Assembly: GCA_937950415.1 (NCBI GenBank)
Contig: CALFDL010000122.1
Span: 1 to 17,005, forward strand
DNA from: an uncultured Collinsella sp.
GTDB lineage: Bacteria > Actinomycetota > Coriobacteriia > Coriobacteriales > Coriobacteriaceae
Direction of reading: 5' to 3'
DNA: 17,005 nucleotides
The position numbers and the translations under genes are program-made. Under the pieces are notes generated by a model that had not been told where the DNA came from, searched no databases, and worked only from the letters and a program-made list of their open reading frames with translations. Below, piece by piece: positions 1-7,539 of this stretch. Positions within the stretch are counted from its first letter, which is position 1, and each line of letters starts with the position of its first letter.

Positions 1-681
1 CGCCAGATTGTGCTGGACTTTGAGTTTGCGCCGGTGCCAAAGCAGCGCCAGCGCCATGGGCTGCGCAATGAGATTATCGAGGTCGGCGCCGTCAAGCTCG
101 ATTACCACGGCAACGTTATGGGCGAGTTCTCGCAGTTTGTGCAGACGGAATATGCCGAAGGCGTTGCGTTTCCCGTCCGCGAGCTTACAGGGATATCGGC
201 CGTGGACACCGCGATGGCCGACCCGCTCTGCATGGTGATCAAAAGGCTCAGCGATCGGATTGGTTGCTACTCCGCCCAGGTGGTCTGTTGGAGCGGGGCG
301 GACCGTCGACAGCTTTTGACCGAGTGTCAGGCAAAGCACATCGACCTTGCCGCATTTCCTACGGACTGGGCCGACCTGCAGGCGTTTTACACCTCGATTA
401 TGGACGTAGGCAGCCACGGGTGTGTCTCTTTGAGTGACGCAGCGACGTGGTTTGGCATCGAGTTCGACGAGTCGACGGGTCACGCCCACAGTGCCCTGGC
501 CGATGCGCGCGTGACCGCCAAGTTGCTCAAGCAGGTGATGGACGGGAGCTACCACGTGAGCCCACGCGCCCAGGAGATCCGCCAGCGGTGGGGGATGGGC
601 GAGCGAGCCCAGACGCGCCTCTCCAGCAGGTGCTCCGAGCTGAGCGATCTGCTGCTGAAGCTGAAGGCGGAGGGGAGGTAG
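1..681 (+). CDS. DEDDh-family 3'-5' exonuclease, 5' end outside window
   Basis: The reading frame is open from the first base, so the gene starts upstream of the window. It begins RQIVLDFEFAPVP, which contains the ExoI motif (DxE in LDFEF) of RNase T/DnaQ-type exonucleases. An ExoII-like segment follows (VCWSGADRRQL, supplying the middle Asp) and then ExoIII (HSALADARVTAKL, His plus the last Asp). All four metal-binding acidic residues and the general-base His of the DEDDh family are therefore visible. The family removes nucleotides from 3' ends of DNA or RNA in the cytoplasm; KapD- and epsilon-like proteins are relatives. The C-terminal tail after the domain is basic and helical. The substrate cannot be inferred. 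The GTG at 10 falls inside the ExoI strand and would clip it, so it is not the real start. Confidence 0.8.
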   Translation, partial: RQIVLDFEFAPVPKQRQRHGLRNEIIEVGAVKLDYHGNVMGEFSQFVQTEYAEGVAFPVRELTGISAVDTAMADPLCMVIKRLSDRIGCYSAQVVCWSGADRRQLLTECQAKHIDLAAFPTDWADLQAFYTSIMDVGSHGCVSLSDAATWFGIEFDESTGHAHSALADARVTAKLLKQVMDGSYHVSPRAQEIRQRWGMGERAQTRLSSRCSELSDLLLKLKAEGR

Positions 682-755
682 GCGGGGCTCCGGGAATGAC
701 CTCTGGCTCAAGTCAACGGGGCTCATTTTGCTTTCTTTGGAGCTTTCTCACGGGG

Positions 756-785
756 CTGACTTTACTTCGTCTCATTTCGTATAAA
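756..785 (+). promoter_or_regulatory. Candidate promoter of the hsdR-hsdM operon
   Basis: CTGACT (756-761) and TATAAA (780-785) resemble -35 and -10 boxes with an 18-bp spacer, about 85 bp before hsdR. The surrounding sequence is A/T-rich compared with the upstream exonuclease gene. A second A/T-rich patch with TAAAAT at 812-817 is an alternative -10 but has no good -35. Confidence 0.3.
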
Positions 786-872
786 GCGGCTGCTAGATTG
801 CATAGTGATGATAAAATTAATCAACTCAACATCAATAGCTGTCGCTTTGCGCAATGAGGGGTTCCGAGACGC

Positions 873-3203
873 ATGAACGAGTCTGACACACGGCTTAAAC
901 TCATTGATCCTGCGATTATGAAGTCGTGGGATCGCAATACCCAAGTCTTCACTGAGTATTTCTTTACCAGTGGCGAGATCGTTGTGCGCGGAAGTATGGT
1001 CACCCGTAAAGACAAGAAGAAGGCTGACTACCTTCTGATGTATGCTCCGGGCATCCCTATCGCAATCGTCGAGGCTAAGGATACGGAGCACACTGCTGAT
1101 GCCGGTCTCCAACAGGGGATGGGATATGCCCAGCTGCTCGATATCCCGTTTGCGTACAGCTCAAACGGAAAGGGTTTTGTCGAGCACGATTTTCTTACCG
1201 GGAAAGAGCGCGCTCTCGCCATGGACGAGTTCCCCACTCCGGTGGAACTCTGGACACGATACTCAAAAGCTAAGGGGCTTGAGCATCCGTATAGCCAGGA
1301 GATTGTAACCGCTCCGTATTACCAGGAGCACGGCGGCAATCATCCTCGCTACTATCAGTGCATCGCCATCAATCGTACGCTTGAAGCTATTGCGCGAGGT
1401 AAGAATCGCATCTTGCTCGTTATGGCAACGGGAACGGGAAAGACTTTTACGGCTTTTCAAATCGTTCATCGCTTGCGACAGACTACCGAGGTTCGTAAGG
1501 TTCTCTATCTGGCGGACCGCAATATTCTCGTCGATCAGACCATAGACGGCGATTTCAAGCCTCTCAAGAGGGTTACAACCAAGGTCGTAGGTCGAAAGCT
1601 CGATTCTGCTTACGAGGTCTATTTCTCGCTCTACCAACAGCTTGTTGGTGAAAACGGTGAGGAAATAATCCGCGAGTTCGACTCGGAATTCTTCGATTTG
1701 ATTATCGTCGGTGAGTGCCATCGCGGAAGCGCCGCGGCGGACTCCGCATGGCGTAAGGTGCTCGAGTATTTCAATTGCGCAATTCAAATCGGAATGACGG
1801 CCACGCCAAAGGAGACTGAAGAGGTTTCAAACATTACCTACTTCGGCGAGCCTGTTTACACCTACTCCCTTAAACAGGGAATCGAGGATGGCTTTCTTGC
1901 TCCGTATAAGGTTATTCGCCCTAAGTTGAACGTTGACGTTTACGGATATCGTACTGAGGAAGGCGCCGTAGATGATCGCGGCGAAGCTCTGCCCAAACGT
2001 GTTTTCGAGAAGCAAGACTTCGACAGCGAGATTGTCATCAAGGAGCGCTACGAGGAAGTTGCCAAGCGAATAACTCAATTTCTCAAGGAGACAGACCGAT
2101 ACTCCAAGACTATTGTCTTTTGCGTTGACATCGAGCATGCCGAAAACATGCGACGCGCCCTTGTAAACGAGAACGCCGATATCGTAAGAGATCACCCCAC
2201 CTACATCATGAAGATTACGGGTGACGACAGGGAAGGTAAGGCTCAGCTAGATAACTTCATCGACCCCGACGAGAAATACCCGACCATCGTTACGACTTCG
2301 AAGCTTCTCACCACTGGCGTTAATTGCAAGACGTGTAAGGTAGTCGTGCTCGACAACAAGTTCGGTGAGCACGGAATGACGGAGTTCAAACAGATTATTG
2401 GTCGCGGTACCCGTATTTGCGAGGACTATGGCAAGCTCTACTTCACTATCCTCGATTTTCGCGATGCGTCTCGCTTGTTCGCTGATCCCGAGTTCGATGG
2501 CGAGCCTGTTGTTGTGTTTGAGCCCAATCCGGATGACCCCATTGCGAACCCGGATTCCGGTGGCAATGGCGGCGGCCCCGTCCCGCCTTCGCCTCCGATC
2601 GTAGACCCACCCGTATTACCGCCGGACGATCCGTCCTCCCATGTGAAATATCACGTTCATGGGGCCGATGTCTATGTAGTGTCGGAGATGGTGCAGTATT
2701 ACTCCTCCGATGGCCTTCTTGTAACTGAGAGCCTTAAGGACTATACGAGAAAAAACATCCTTGGCGAATACGACACTCTTGACCACTTCCTAGCGGCGTG
2801 GAACTCTGAACATAAGAAGCAGGCGATTATCGATGAGCTGCGCGCTCATGGCGTATTTCTGGATGAGCTGCGGCTTGAGACTGGACAAGAGCAAATGAGC
2901 GACTTTGACCTCATTTGCCATATTGCTTACGACCAGAGGCCCCTGACGCGCAGCGAGAGAGCCAATAGCGTCAAGAAGAAGGGCGTGCTTTATGAGTATG
3001 CCGGCGTCGCGCGCGAGGTCCTTGAGGCACTTCTCGACAAATATGCGACGTCGAACCTCGTAGACTTGGACGATACCCATGTTCTCGATCTCGAGGAGTT
3101 CCGTCGGTTTGGCAGCCCGATGAAGATCGTTGCCGCATTCGGCGGCAAACAACAGTACATTCAGGCAGCACAGATGCTCGAGGACGAGCTCTACATCGCA
3201 TAG
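873..3203 (+). CDS. hsdR: Type I restriction enzyme R subunit (EcoEI-like HsdR) with altered Walker B
   Basis: This is the motor and nuclease subunit of a type I restriction-modification complex, which translocates DNA with ATP and cuts at a distance. The 776 residues are normal for EcoEI-type HsdR. The N-terminal PD-(D/E)XK nuclease is visible as Asp52, Glu67-Ala-Lys69 and Gln87. The SF2 helicase core has Walker A ATGTGKT (185-191), motif III MTATP (308-312) and motif VI QIIGRGTR (507-514). A proline/glycine-rich linker near residues 550-590 leads to a C-terminal domain that would contact HsdM. The DEAD-box motif reads GECH (280-283, codons 1710-1721), with Gly in place of the conserved Asp; this is one base away from DECH. 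A ribosome site GAGGGG lies about 11 bases before the ATG. hsdM follows 19 bases after the stop, so the two form an operon. Confidence 0.93.
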   Translation: MNESDTRLKLIDPAIMKSWDRNTQVFTEYFFTSGEIVVRGSMVTRKDKKKADYLLMYAPGIPIAIVEAKDTEHTADAGLQQGMGYAQLLDIPFAYSSNGKGFVEHDFLTGKERALAMDEFPTPVELWTRYSKAKGLEHPYSQEIVTAPYYQEHGGNHPRYYQCIAINRTLEAIARGKNRILLVMATGTGKTFTAFQIVHRLRQTTEVRKVLYLADRNILVDQTIDGDFKPLKRVTTKVVGRKLDSAYEVYFSLYQQLVGENGEEIIREFDSEFFDLIIVGECHRGSAAADSAWRKVLEYFNCAIQIGMTATPKETEEVSNITYFGEPVYTYSLKQGIEDGFLAPYKVIRPKLNVDVYGYRTEEGAVDDRGEALPKRVFEKQDFDSEIVIKERYEEVAKRITQFLKETDRYSKTIVFCVDIEHAENMRRALVNENADIVRDHPTYIMKITGDDREGKAQLDNFIDPDEKYPTIVTTSKLLTTGVNCKTCKVVVLDNKFGEHGMTEFKQIIGRGTRICEDYGKLYFTILDFRDASRLFADPEFDGEPVVVFEPNPDDPIANPDSGGNGGGPVPPSPPIVDPPVLPPDDPSSHVKYHVHGADVYVVSEMVQYYSSDGLLVTESLKDYTRKNILGEYDTLDHFLAAWNSEHKKQAIIDELRAHGVFLDELRLETGQEQMSDFDLICHIAYDQRPLTRSERANSVKKKGVLYEYAGVAREVLEALLDKYATSNLVDLDDTHVLDLEEFRRFGSPMKIVAAFGGKQQYIQAAQMLEDELYIA

Positions 3204-3222
3204 AGAAAGGTAACGATAGCAA

Positions 3223-4614
3223 ATGGCACTGGGATCTCTTGTAAAGACCCTGCAGAACATCATGCGTAAAGACGCCGGCATCAATGGCGATGCACAGCGC
3301 ATCGAGCAGATGACCTGGCTTTTCTTCCTCAAGATCTACGATGCTAAGGAGCAGGAGTGGGAGTTTCACGATGACTCCTATCAATCCATCATCCCCGAGC
3401 GTCTACGCTGGCACAGCTGGGCACATGATGCGAAGGACGGCAAGGCGCTTACCGGCGATGAGCTCCTCGATTTTGTAAACAACGATCTATTCAAGACTCT
3501 TGAGAGTCTTGAGCTTGCGCCCGATGCGCCTTTGCGACACGTTGTCGTCAAGGCTGCTTTTACTGACGCCAACAACTACATGAAGGATGGCATTCTGCTT
3601 CGTCAAGTCATCAACGAGATTGACGAGTCGGTTGACTTTACCGAGTATAAAGAGCGTCACGCATTCGGTGAAATTTACGAGACTATCCTGAAAGACTTGC
3701 AGTCCGCAGGTAACGCCGGCGAGTTTTACACGCCCCGAGCGGTGACTGACTTTATGGCCCAGGCGCTTGTGCCCAGGCTCGGTGAGACTGTGGCGGACTT
3801 CGCGTGTGGCACGGGTGGCTTTTTGACGAGTGCCCTCAAGATTCTCGACTCCCAGGTGCAGACTCCAGCCGATCGCGAGCTCTATGCAAGATCGGTCTAC
3901 GGTATCGAGAAGAAGCAGCTCCCTTACCTGCTGTGTGTGACCAACATGCTGTTGCACGATATCGATAACCCTGAGGTCTTTCACGATAACTCGCTTGAAA
4001 AGGATGTCCGCGAGTGGAGGCACAGGCCAGACGGCCAGTTTGATGTCGTGCTTATGAATCCCCCCTATGGAGGATCTGAAAGCGCTTCGGTGCAAAACAA
4101 CTTCCCTGTTGCGCTCCGTAGCTCCGAGACCGCAGATCTATTCCTTGGTCTCATTCTTTACCGCCTTAAACGGGGCGGACGCGCTGCCGTTATCATTCCG
4201 GACGGGTTCCTCTTTGGCCAGGACAATGCAAAAACTGAGATTAAGCGTCGTATGCTCGAGGAGATGAACTTACATACTGTTCTGCGCCTTCCGCAGAGCG
4301 TTTTCGCTCCCTACACGAGCATCACTACCAACGCTCTGTTTTTCGATAATTCCGGGGCTTCTGAGGGCGTCTGGTTCTATCGCATGGATATGCCCGAGGG
4401 ATATAAGCACTTTTCTAAGACTAAGCCCATTAGGCTCGAACATTTTGCACCTGTAAAGGAATGGTGGGAGAACCGTCGAGATATCGAGGAAGATGGTAAT
4501 CCCAAGGCAAAGTTCTATACAGCCCACCCCTTAGGCAACTCCTCAAACGGCAGATTGTCCGCAATGCACTCATTGCTCAGTACGCGACCCTTGGCGTCCA
4601 CCCTCTTCTCATAG
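3223..4614 (+). CDS. hsdM: Type I methyltransferase subunit HsdM, C-terminus lost by rearrangement
   Basis: HsdM is the N6-adenine methyltransferase of type I systems and works as M2S, or with HsdR as R2M2S. The N-terminal HsdM_N helical domain (about 1-145) and the methylase core are intact: AdoMet motif FACGTGGF (193-200) and catalytic NPPY (279-282). Homology runs to KAKFYTA (about 434). Relatives then continue with a Y-N-x-D-L-type segment and a helical tail of roughly 60-70 residues that binds HsdS. Here the frame instead runs 29 residues into unrelated sequence that is the complement of an hsdS fragment. The catalytic domain may fold, but assembly with HsdS is probably lost. The start is supported by GAAAGG and by the 19-base gap after hsdR. 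No intact hsdS is present in the window. Confidence 0.9.
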   Translation: MALGSLVKTLQNIMRKDAGINGDAQRIEQMTWLFFLKIYDAKEQEWEFHDDSYQSIIPERLRWHSWAHDAKDGKALTGDELLDFVNNDLFKTLESLELAPDAPLRHVVVKAAFTDANNYMKDGILLRQVINEIDESVDFTEYKERHAFGEIYETILKDLQSAGNAGEFYTPRAVTDFMAQALVPRLGETVADFACGTGGFLTSALKILDSQVQTPADRELYARSVYGIEKKQLPYLLCVTNMLLHDIDNPEVFHDNSLEKDVREWRHRPDGQFDVVLMNPPYGGSESASVQNNFPVALRSSETADLFLGLILYRLKRGGRAAVIIPDGFLFGQDNAKTEIKRRMLEEMNLHTVLRLPQSVFAPYTSITTNALFFDNSGASEGVWFYRMDMPEGYKHFSKTKPIRLEHFAPVKEWWENRRDIEEDGNPKAKFYTAHPLGNSSNGRLSAMHSLLSTRPLASTLFS

Positions 4615-4688
4615 GGGGAGCCATCGGAACCGATCAGACATTCAATTGTGTCCGCAACAAGCGTTGTAAAATCTAACGATATGGCATC
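4515..4688 (-). pseudogene. hsdS: Inverted fragment of a type I specificity gene hsdS
   Basis: The minus strand encodes a peptide with the pattern that precedes a target-recognition domain in many HsdS proteins: an S-P-Y-E-K segment, then a V-L-S-N-E-C-I strand, then NLPFEELPKGWA. Relatives normally continue W-V/A-R-L into the recognition domain. Here the frame hits TAG at 4515-4517, directly at the point where hsdM on the other strand stops matching its family. The junction lies near 4519-4523 with only about 4 bases shared. The fragment is 55-60 residues and has no recognisable start, so it cannot be functional. Identification as HsdS rests on recalled family pattern, not alignment. Confidence 0.5.
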
Positions 4689-4787
4689 CTGTTTGCTTCT
4701 GTGCTTCGATGCTCTCGTCTTTAGCGCCCTCCGCTCAGTGGAGGACTGACCGCAAACGACGTAAACAAGAAAAGGGGGCGACCGCAA

Positions 4788-4979
4788 ATGAAGGCAGCCG
4801 AGGCGAATCTGCTCGACCTTATGGGCACGGCGAAAATGCAGTTCGTCGTTCCTGTGTACCAGCGAGTTTATTCATGGAGCGAAAAAGAGTGCGAGGTGCT
4901 TTGGGATGACGTCATGCGTGCTGGCCGTGATGGCGTATCGCATTTATCGCAGCGGTGCTCTTTATGCACGCCATCTTAA
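4788..4979 (+). pseudogene. DUF262 / GmrSD-like N-terminal fragment, frameshifted
   Basis: The 63-residue frame starts with a strong ribosome site (AAGGGGG, about 9 bases before ATG). It carries the hallmark opening of DUF262 proteins: F-V-V-P-V-Y-Q-R-V-Y-S-W followed by E-V-L-W-D-D-V. DUF262 is the nucleotide-hydrolysing domain of GmrSD/BrxU and SspE-type defence nucleases, normally 500-700 residues long. After GRDGVSH the family expects a hydrophobic H-F-I/L-G-S strand, but the frame loses it and ends in unrelated residues. In the frame entered by adding one T at the TTT of 4943-4945, the strand FIAAVLFMH reappears, consistent with a one-base loss. That frame stops soon after and nothing like the rest of the protein is present. 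This is a remnant next to other decayed defence genes. Confidence 0.6.
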
Positions 4980-5124
4980 AGTTGATAACAGATGAATACT
5001 CCGTTCGACCGTGACTTGGATATTTGTCAGTACTGTGGCGAGTTGTCGGTGCAATGCTTGGGGTCTTTGAGATAAGCCGTGGTGCCACAACGGAGTTGCG
5101 CTATGGCAGAAAGGCAGGTTTCGT
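4980..5124 (+). other. Scar sequence with a 27-codon ORF between DUF262 remnant and Mrr gene
   Basis: A short frame at 4930-4995 (ending H-L-K-V-D-N-R) stops in an ATGA overlap with a 27-residue frame at 4992-5075. That second frame contains a C-x-x-C pair (DICQYCGE) reminiscent of a zinc ribbon. The ATGA overlap is typical of translationally coupled genes, so both pieces may be ends of genes trimmed by deletion. Neither has a family I can name, and no promoter is evident. Treat it as debris unless homologues show conserved frames. Confidence 0.2.
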
Positions 5125-6120
5125 TTGGGTGCTTGGATGATTCGTGCAGGGCGCGGGGGCGTATATGCGCCCAGTTGGCTCGAGTGCGGCGTCATTGGTA
5201 TCGGTTGGGATTTCGATGGTGCCGATATTGCCGCTATGAATCGCGAGCAGATTAGGGCGGCATACAGCCAGGCGCATCCCGGTGACAGCAAAGGCAAAGT
5301 CGCGGCAGGCGTTGGTCAGGTCTACCGTTTTGCGCACGACATGACGACGGGCTCGACTGTTGTTATGTACGATCCGGAAAACCGTCTTTACCATCTTGGC
5401 GTTATTACCGGTCCCTGCATTGCCGTCTGCGATATGGACGGGGTGACCTACACGAGGGACGTCAGGTGGGGTGAAATTGCTCCACGTGACGTGCTCTCGC
5501 CTTCCTCCAAGAATTCGCTTGGCGGCATCCAAACCATCTTCGCTGTCTCCGATGAGGTCATGGCCGATCTCACGAATGCTGCAAGGGACAAGTCGGTGGT
5601 GGCTTCAAATGATCCCGTCATCGATGATAACGACGCGACGAATGACCAAGAAACCCTTGCAGCGACCTATGACAATGGCATCGAGCTCATTAAGGATCGC
5701 GTCAACCAGCTCGATTGGGAGGATATGGAGCGCTTGGTAGCGGGCTTGCTCAAGGCCATGGGCTACTGCGCTCGCGTTATGCCCAAGGGCCCCGATGGTG
5801 GTCGCGATGTAGTGGCGTCCCCGGACGCTCTCGGATTGGAATCGCCTCGTATTGTCGCCGAGGTCAAGCATCGTAAGGGCGCCATGGGAGCCCCGGCGGT
5901 TCGTGCATTTATCGGCGGCCTTCGCGCTGGCGATCGCGGTCTGTACGTGTCTACGGGCGGCTTTACGAAAGAGGCACGCTACGAGGCCGATCGTGCGAAC
6001 ATTCCCGTGCGACTACTCGATCTGGATGCCTTCGTACGTCACTATGTCGATATTTATGACAAGACCGATGACGACACCCGCTCTATCCTTCCGCTTACCC
6101 GTATCTGGTGGCCAGCTTAA
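5125..6120 (+). CDS. Mrr-type restriction endonuclease with N-terminal sensor-like domain
   Basis: The protein has 331 residues in two parts. The C-terminal Mrr_cat PD-(D/E)XK fold (about 192-310) shows L-D-W-E-D-M-E near its start, then GPDGGRDVV with the catalytic Asp228 and AEVKHRK with Glu246 and Lys248. These are the three residues expected for an active nuclease. The N-terminal part (about 1-150) opens WMIRAGRGGVYAPSW and contains a V-I-G-I-G-W-D strand, as in EVE/PUA-like or Mrr_N-type domains that read modified bases. The likely role is cutting DNA that carries foreign modification, since classical Mrr targets methylated DNA. The start is TTG at 5125, because an AGG-rich site sits 7-9 bases upstream; ATG at 5137 is too far from it. 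The frame appears intact, unlike its upstream neighbours. The next gene follows after 16 bases. Confidence 0.8.
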   Translation: MGAWMIRAGRGGVYAPSWLECGVIGIGWDFDGADIAAMNREQIRAAYSQAHPGDSKGKVAAGVGQVYRFAHDMTTGSTVVMYDPENRLYHLGVITGPCIAVCDMDGVTYTRDVRWGEIAPRDVLSPSSKNSLGGIQTIFAVSDEVMADLTNAARDKSVVASNDPVIDDNDATNDQETLAATYDNGIELIKDRVNQLDWEDMERLVAGLLKAMGYCARVMPKGPDGGRDVVASPDALGLESPRIVAEVKHRKGAMGAPAVRAFIGGLRAGDRGLYVSTGGFTKEARYEADRANIPVRLLDLDAFVRHYVDIYDKTDDDTRSILPLTRIWWPA

Positions 6121-6136
6121 ATGAGGAGACATTGCC

Positions 6137-6772
6137 ATGATTCAACAGGTTGCTTTCGAGGTTCCCGCAGAAATAGCGTTGGGCCTAGCCACTGGTAAGT
6201 ATGTCCAATGGGGCGGCGTTGTACGCGACGGCGCTGGACATATTGTTCGGCATCTTAAGCCTGCAGATGTTCAGAATGGGGCCAACAAAGCGCTGCGTAT
6301 AGCTGACCAGGCGGTTCAGCTTGCGAGGCAGAACAAGAAAGTTGCTGTAGCTGCGCTTGCGGTTGCGGGCGTAGCTGCGGTCGGCGGGGGCGTATATGCG
6401 GGAGTGACTCGCGTGCGCCGCAGCAAAGAAGACGCGTTGCGAAAGAAGCGGATGGCAGACTTTAGCTCTGCATTCTCGGAATACCTTAAGGCTCTGGGGG
6501 ATGGCGAACTTACGATCGAGATGATTGATAGATTGGAAGGCGCCATAGCTGCTCTTAATGACGGTAAGAAAGGCTTCACGGTCGAAATTAAGAGCGAGCA
6601 GTTTGAGGACATTGTTAAGTCCGTGCGCGACTACACAGAGCGTCTTTCGAAGGCAAATGGTGAGAAGGTCCCCAATGTCATTCTTAAGCTGTTCGAAAGG
6701 AAACCGAATGACGTTGAAGGCCTTAGGGAATGCCTTAACACCCAGCGTGAAATTCTCTTGCGAGCGGCATAG
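6137..6772 (+). CDS. Membrane protein of unknown function paired with the Mrr nuclease
   Basis: I do not recognise a named family. The 211 residues divide into three parts. The first is an N-terminal soluble segment (about 1-65) with the pattern P-A-E-I-A-L-G-L-A-T-G, G-G-V-V-R-D and I-V-R-H-L-K. The second is one hydrophobic, Ala/Gly/Val-rich segment (about 69-90) followed by a basic stop R-V-R-R-S-K. The third is a charged, mostly helical C-terminal domain. One membrane pass with the helical part in the cytoplasm is the simplest topology. A clear GAGGAG site precedes the ATG by about 10 bases, and the gap to the nuclease gene is 16 bases, so the two are probably cotranscribed up to the hairpin at 6783. 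Context suggests a defence-linked partner, but no function is shown. Confidence 0.75.
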   Translation: MIQQVAFEVPAEIALGLATGKYVQWGGVVRDGAGHIVRHLKPADVQNGANKALRIADQAVQLARQNKKVAVAALAVAGVAAVGGGVYAGVTRVRRSKEDALRKKRMADFSSAFSEYLKALGDGELTIEMIDRLEGAIAALNDGKKGFTVEIKSEQFEDIVKSVRDYTERLSKANGEKVPNVILKLFERKPNDVEGLRECLNTQREILLRAA

Positions 6773-6782
6773 ATAAACCCAG

Positions 6783-6827
6783 CTGGCACTTGTGCATGCC
6801 AAAAGGCATACACAAGTGCCAGTCTTT
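6783..6827 (+). terminator. Strong hairpin terminator between convergent genes
   Basis: Two 18-base arms (6783-6800 and 6805-6822) pair with a single mismatch around an AAAA loop and are followed by TCTTTT. It ends the Mrr/membrane-protein operon and faces the minus-strand gene ending at 6884. The stem would also form from the other strand, so it may work both ways. Confidence 0.8.
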
Positions 6828-6883
6828 TGGCATCGCGCGGCTTGAGCGGCGGCGTGCAACGGCTGCACGCCGCCTGCATCTAC

Positions 6884-7306
6884 CTATACCCCCGCGACCC
6901 CACGCGCGGCGCTCAGCAGCTCATACTCCCTCTGGCTCCACTGGCGCAGCTCGGCTGCGCGTACGGCGTCGCGGCACAGGTCCAGGAACACCTCGGCTCC
7001 CTCACAGAAGTACTCACGGGCAAAGGCTCCGGACCCGCTTGCGACACACGCGCCGTCGGCAAAGAGCTTCCAGCTAGACGGCTCGCGCGAGTCGTCTCCG
7101 AGCAGCTGAATCTGCAGTACGTGCGGATTGCCGGTAGTGCAAAGCACTTCCTCGAGTTTCTGCACCGTAAAGCGCATCTGGTGGGAGAGGCTGCTCTTGA
7201 CCATGGCCGAGGCGTAGCCGTTCGGCTTGTCCAGAAGATGCATTCGTTTTGGCTTGGCTGTCAGGTTGTGGAAGTTACGCTCGCTGCGCACGGAGAAATT
7301 GTCCAT
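6884..7306 (-). CDS. Hypothetical protein, 140 residues
   Basis: I recognise no family. The start at 7306 is chosen because AAAGGAG lies 5 bases upstream; the frame stays open to 7519 but that extension crosses a tandem repeat and is probably untranslated. The N-terminus is basic and polar (residues 1-40, rich in Ser, Arg, Lys and Asn). The middle is mixed alpha/beta, with L-Q-I-Q-L-L-G-D-D and W-K-L-F-A-D-G strands that resemble an antiparallel sheet. The C-terminus is an acidic-to-basic helical stretch ending in A-R-G-V-A-G-V. There is no signal peptide or membrane segment, so it is likely cytoplasmic. Third-position GC is high, like the core genome rather than the defence island. Coding status rests on the ribosome site and composition. 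Confidence 0.6.
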   Translation of the reverse strand: MDNFSVRSERNFHNLTAKPKRMHLLDKPNGYASAMVKSSLSHQMRFTVQKLEEVLCTTGNPHVLQIQLLGDDSREPSSWKLFADGACVASGSGAFAREYFCEGAEVFLDLCRDAVRAAELRQWSQREYELLSAARGVAGV

Positions 7307-7399
7307 ACGGACTCCTTTCATCGATGTTGGCAGGGCCACCGTGCCTCTTGGCCGGTTGGCGTCGGGATCGTGGAGCCAACTCTCTACCCCGACTCTGGA

Positions 7400-7424
7400 T
7401 AAAATGCGCCCGCTCCTTGCGGGC
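7400..7424 (-). terminator. Terminator-like or attenuator hairpin upstream of the 140-residue gene
   Basis: On the minus strand GCCCGC-AAGGA-GCGGGC forms a perfect 6-bp stem, followed by GCATTTTATC. It lies about 95 bases before the 7306 start and roughly 260 bases past the end of the membrane-protein gene at 7687. It could terminate that gene's transcript or attenuate the next. The T run is short and separated from the stem by GCA, so strength is uncertain. Confidence 0.35.
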
Positions 7425-7437
7425 AAGAGGAAGTCTA

Positions 7438-7467
7438 TCAACGTGTACGGACTCAACGTGTACGGAC
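7438..7467. repeat. 15-bp perfect tandem duplication
   Basis: TCAACGTGTACGGAC occurs twice with no gap (7438-7452 and 7453-7467). It lies in non-coding sequence between two minus-strand genes. Confidence 0.9.
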
Positions 7468-7539
7468 AGAAATCAAGCGCCGCCTGCGAAATGACGCGCG
7501 GATGGCGTTGGTTTCCCAAGTGATTATTCGGCTTCCATC

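Noticed and set aside
6827..7402. 191-codon plus-strand frame
   Set aside because: It is opposite the 140-residue gene, begins inside the terminator region, and has no ribosome site or motifs.
7307..7519. N-terminal extension of the 140-residue gene
   Set aside because: It crosses the 15-bp tandem repeat and a hairpin, while a strong ribosome site lies just before 7306.
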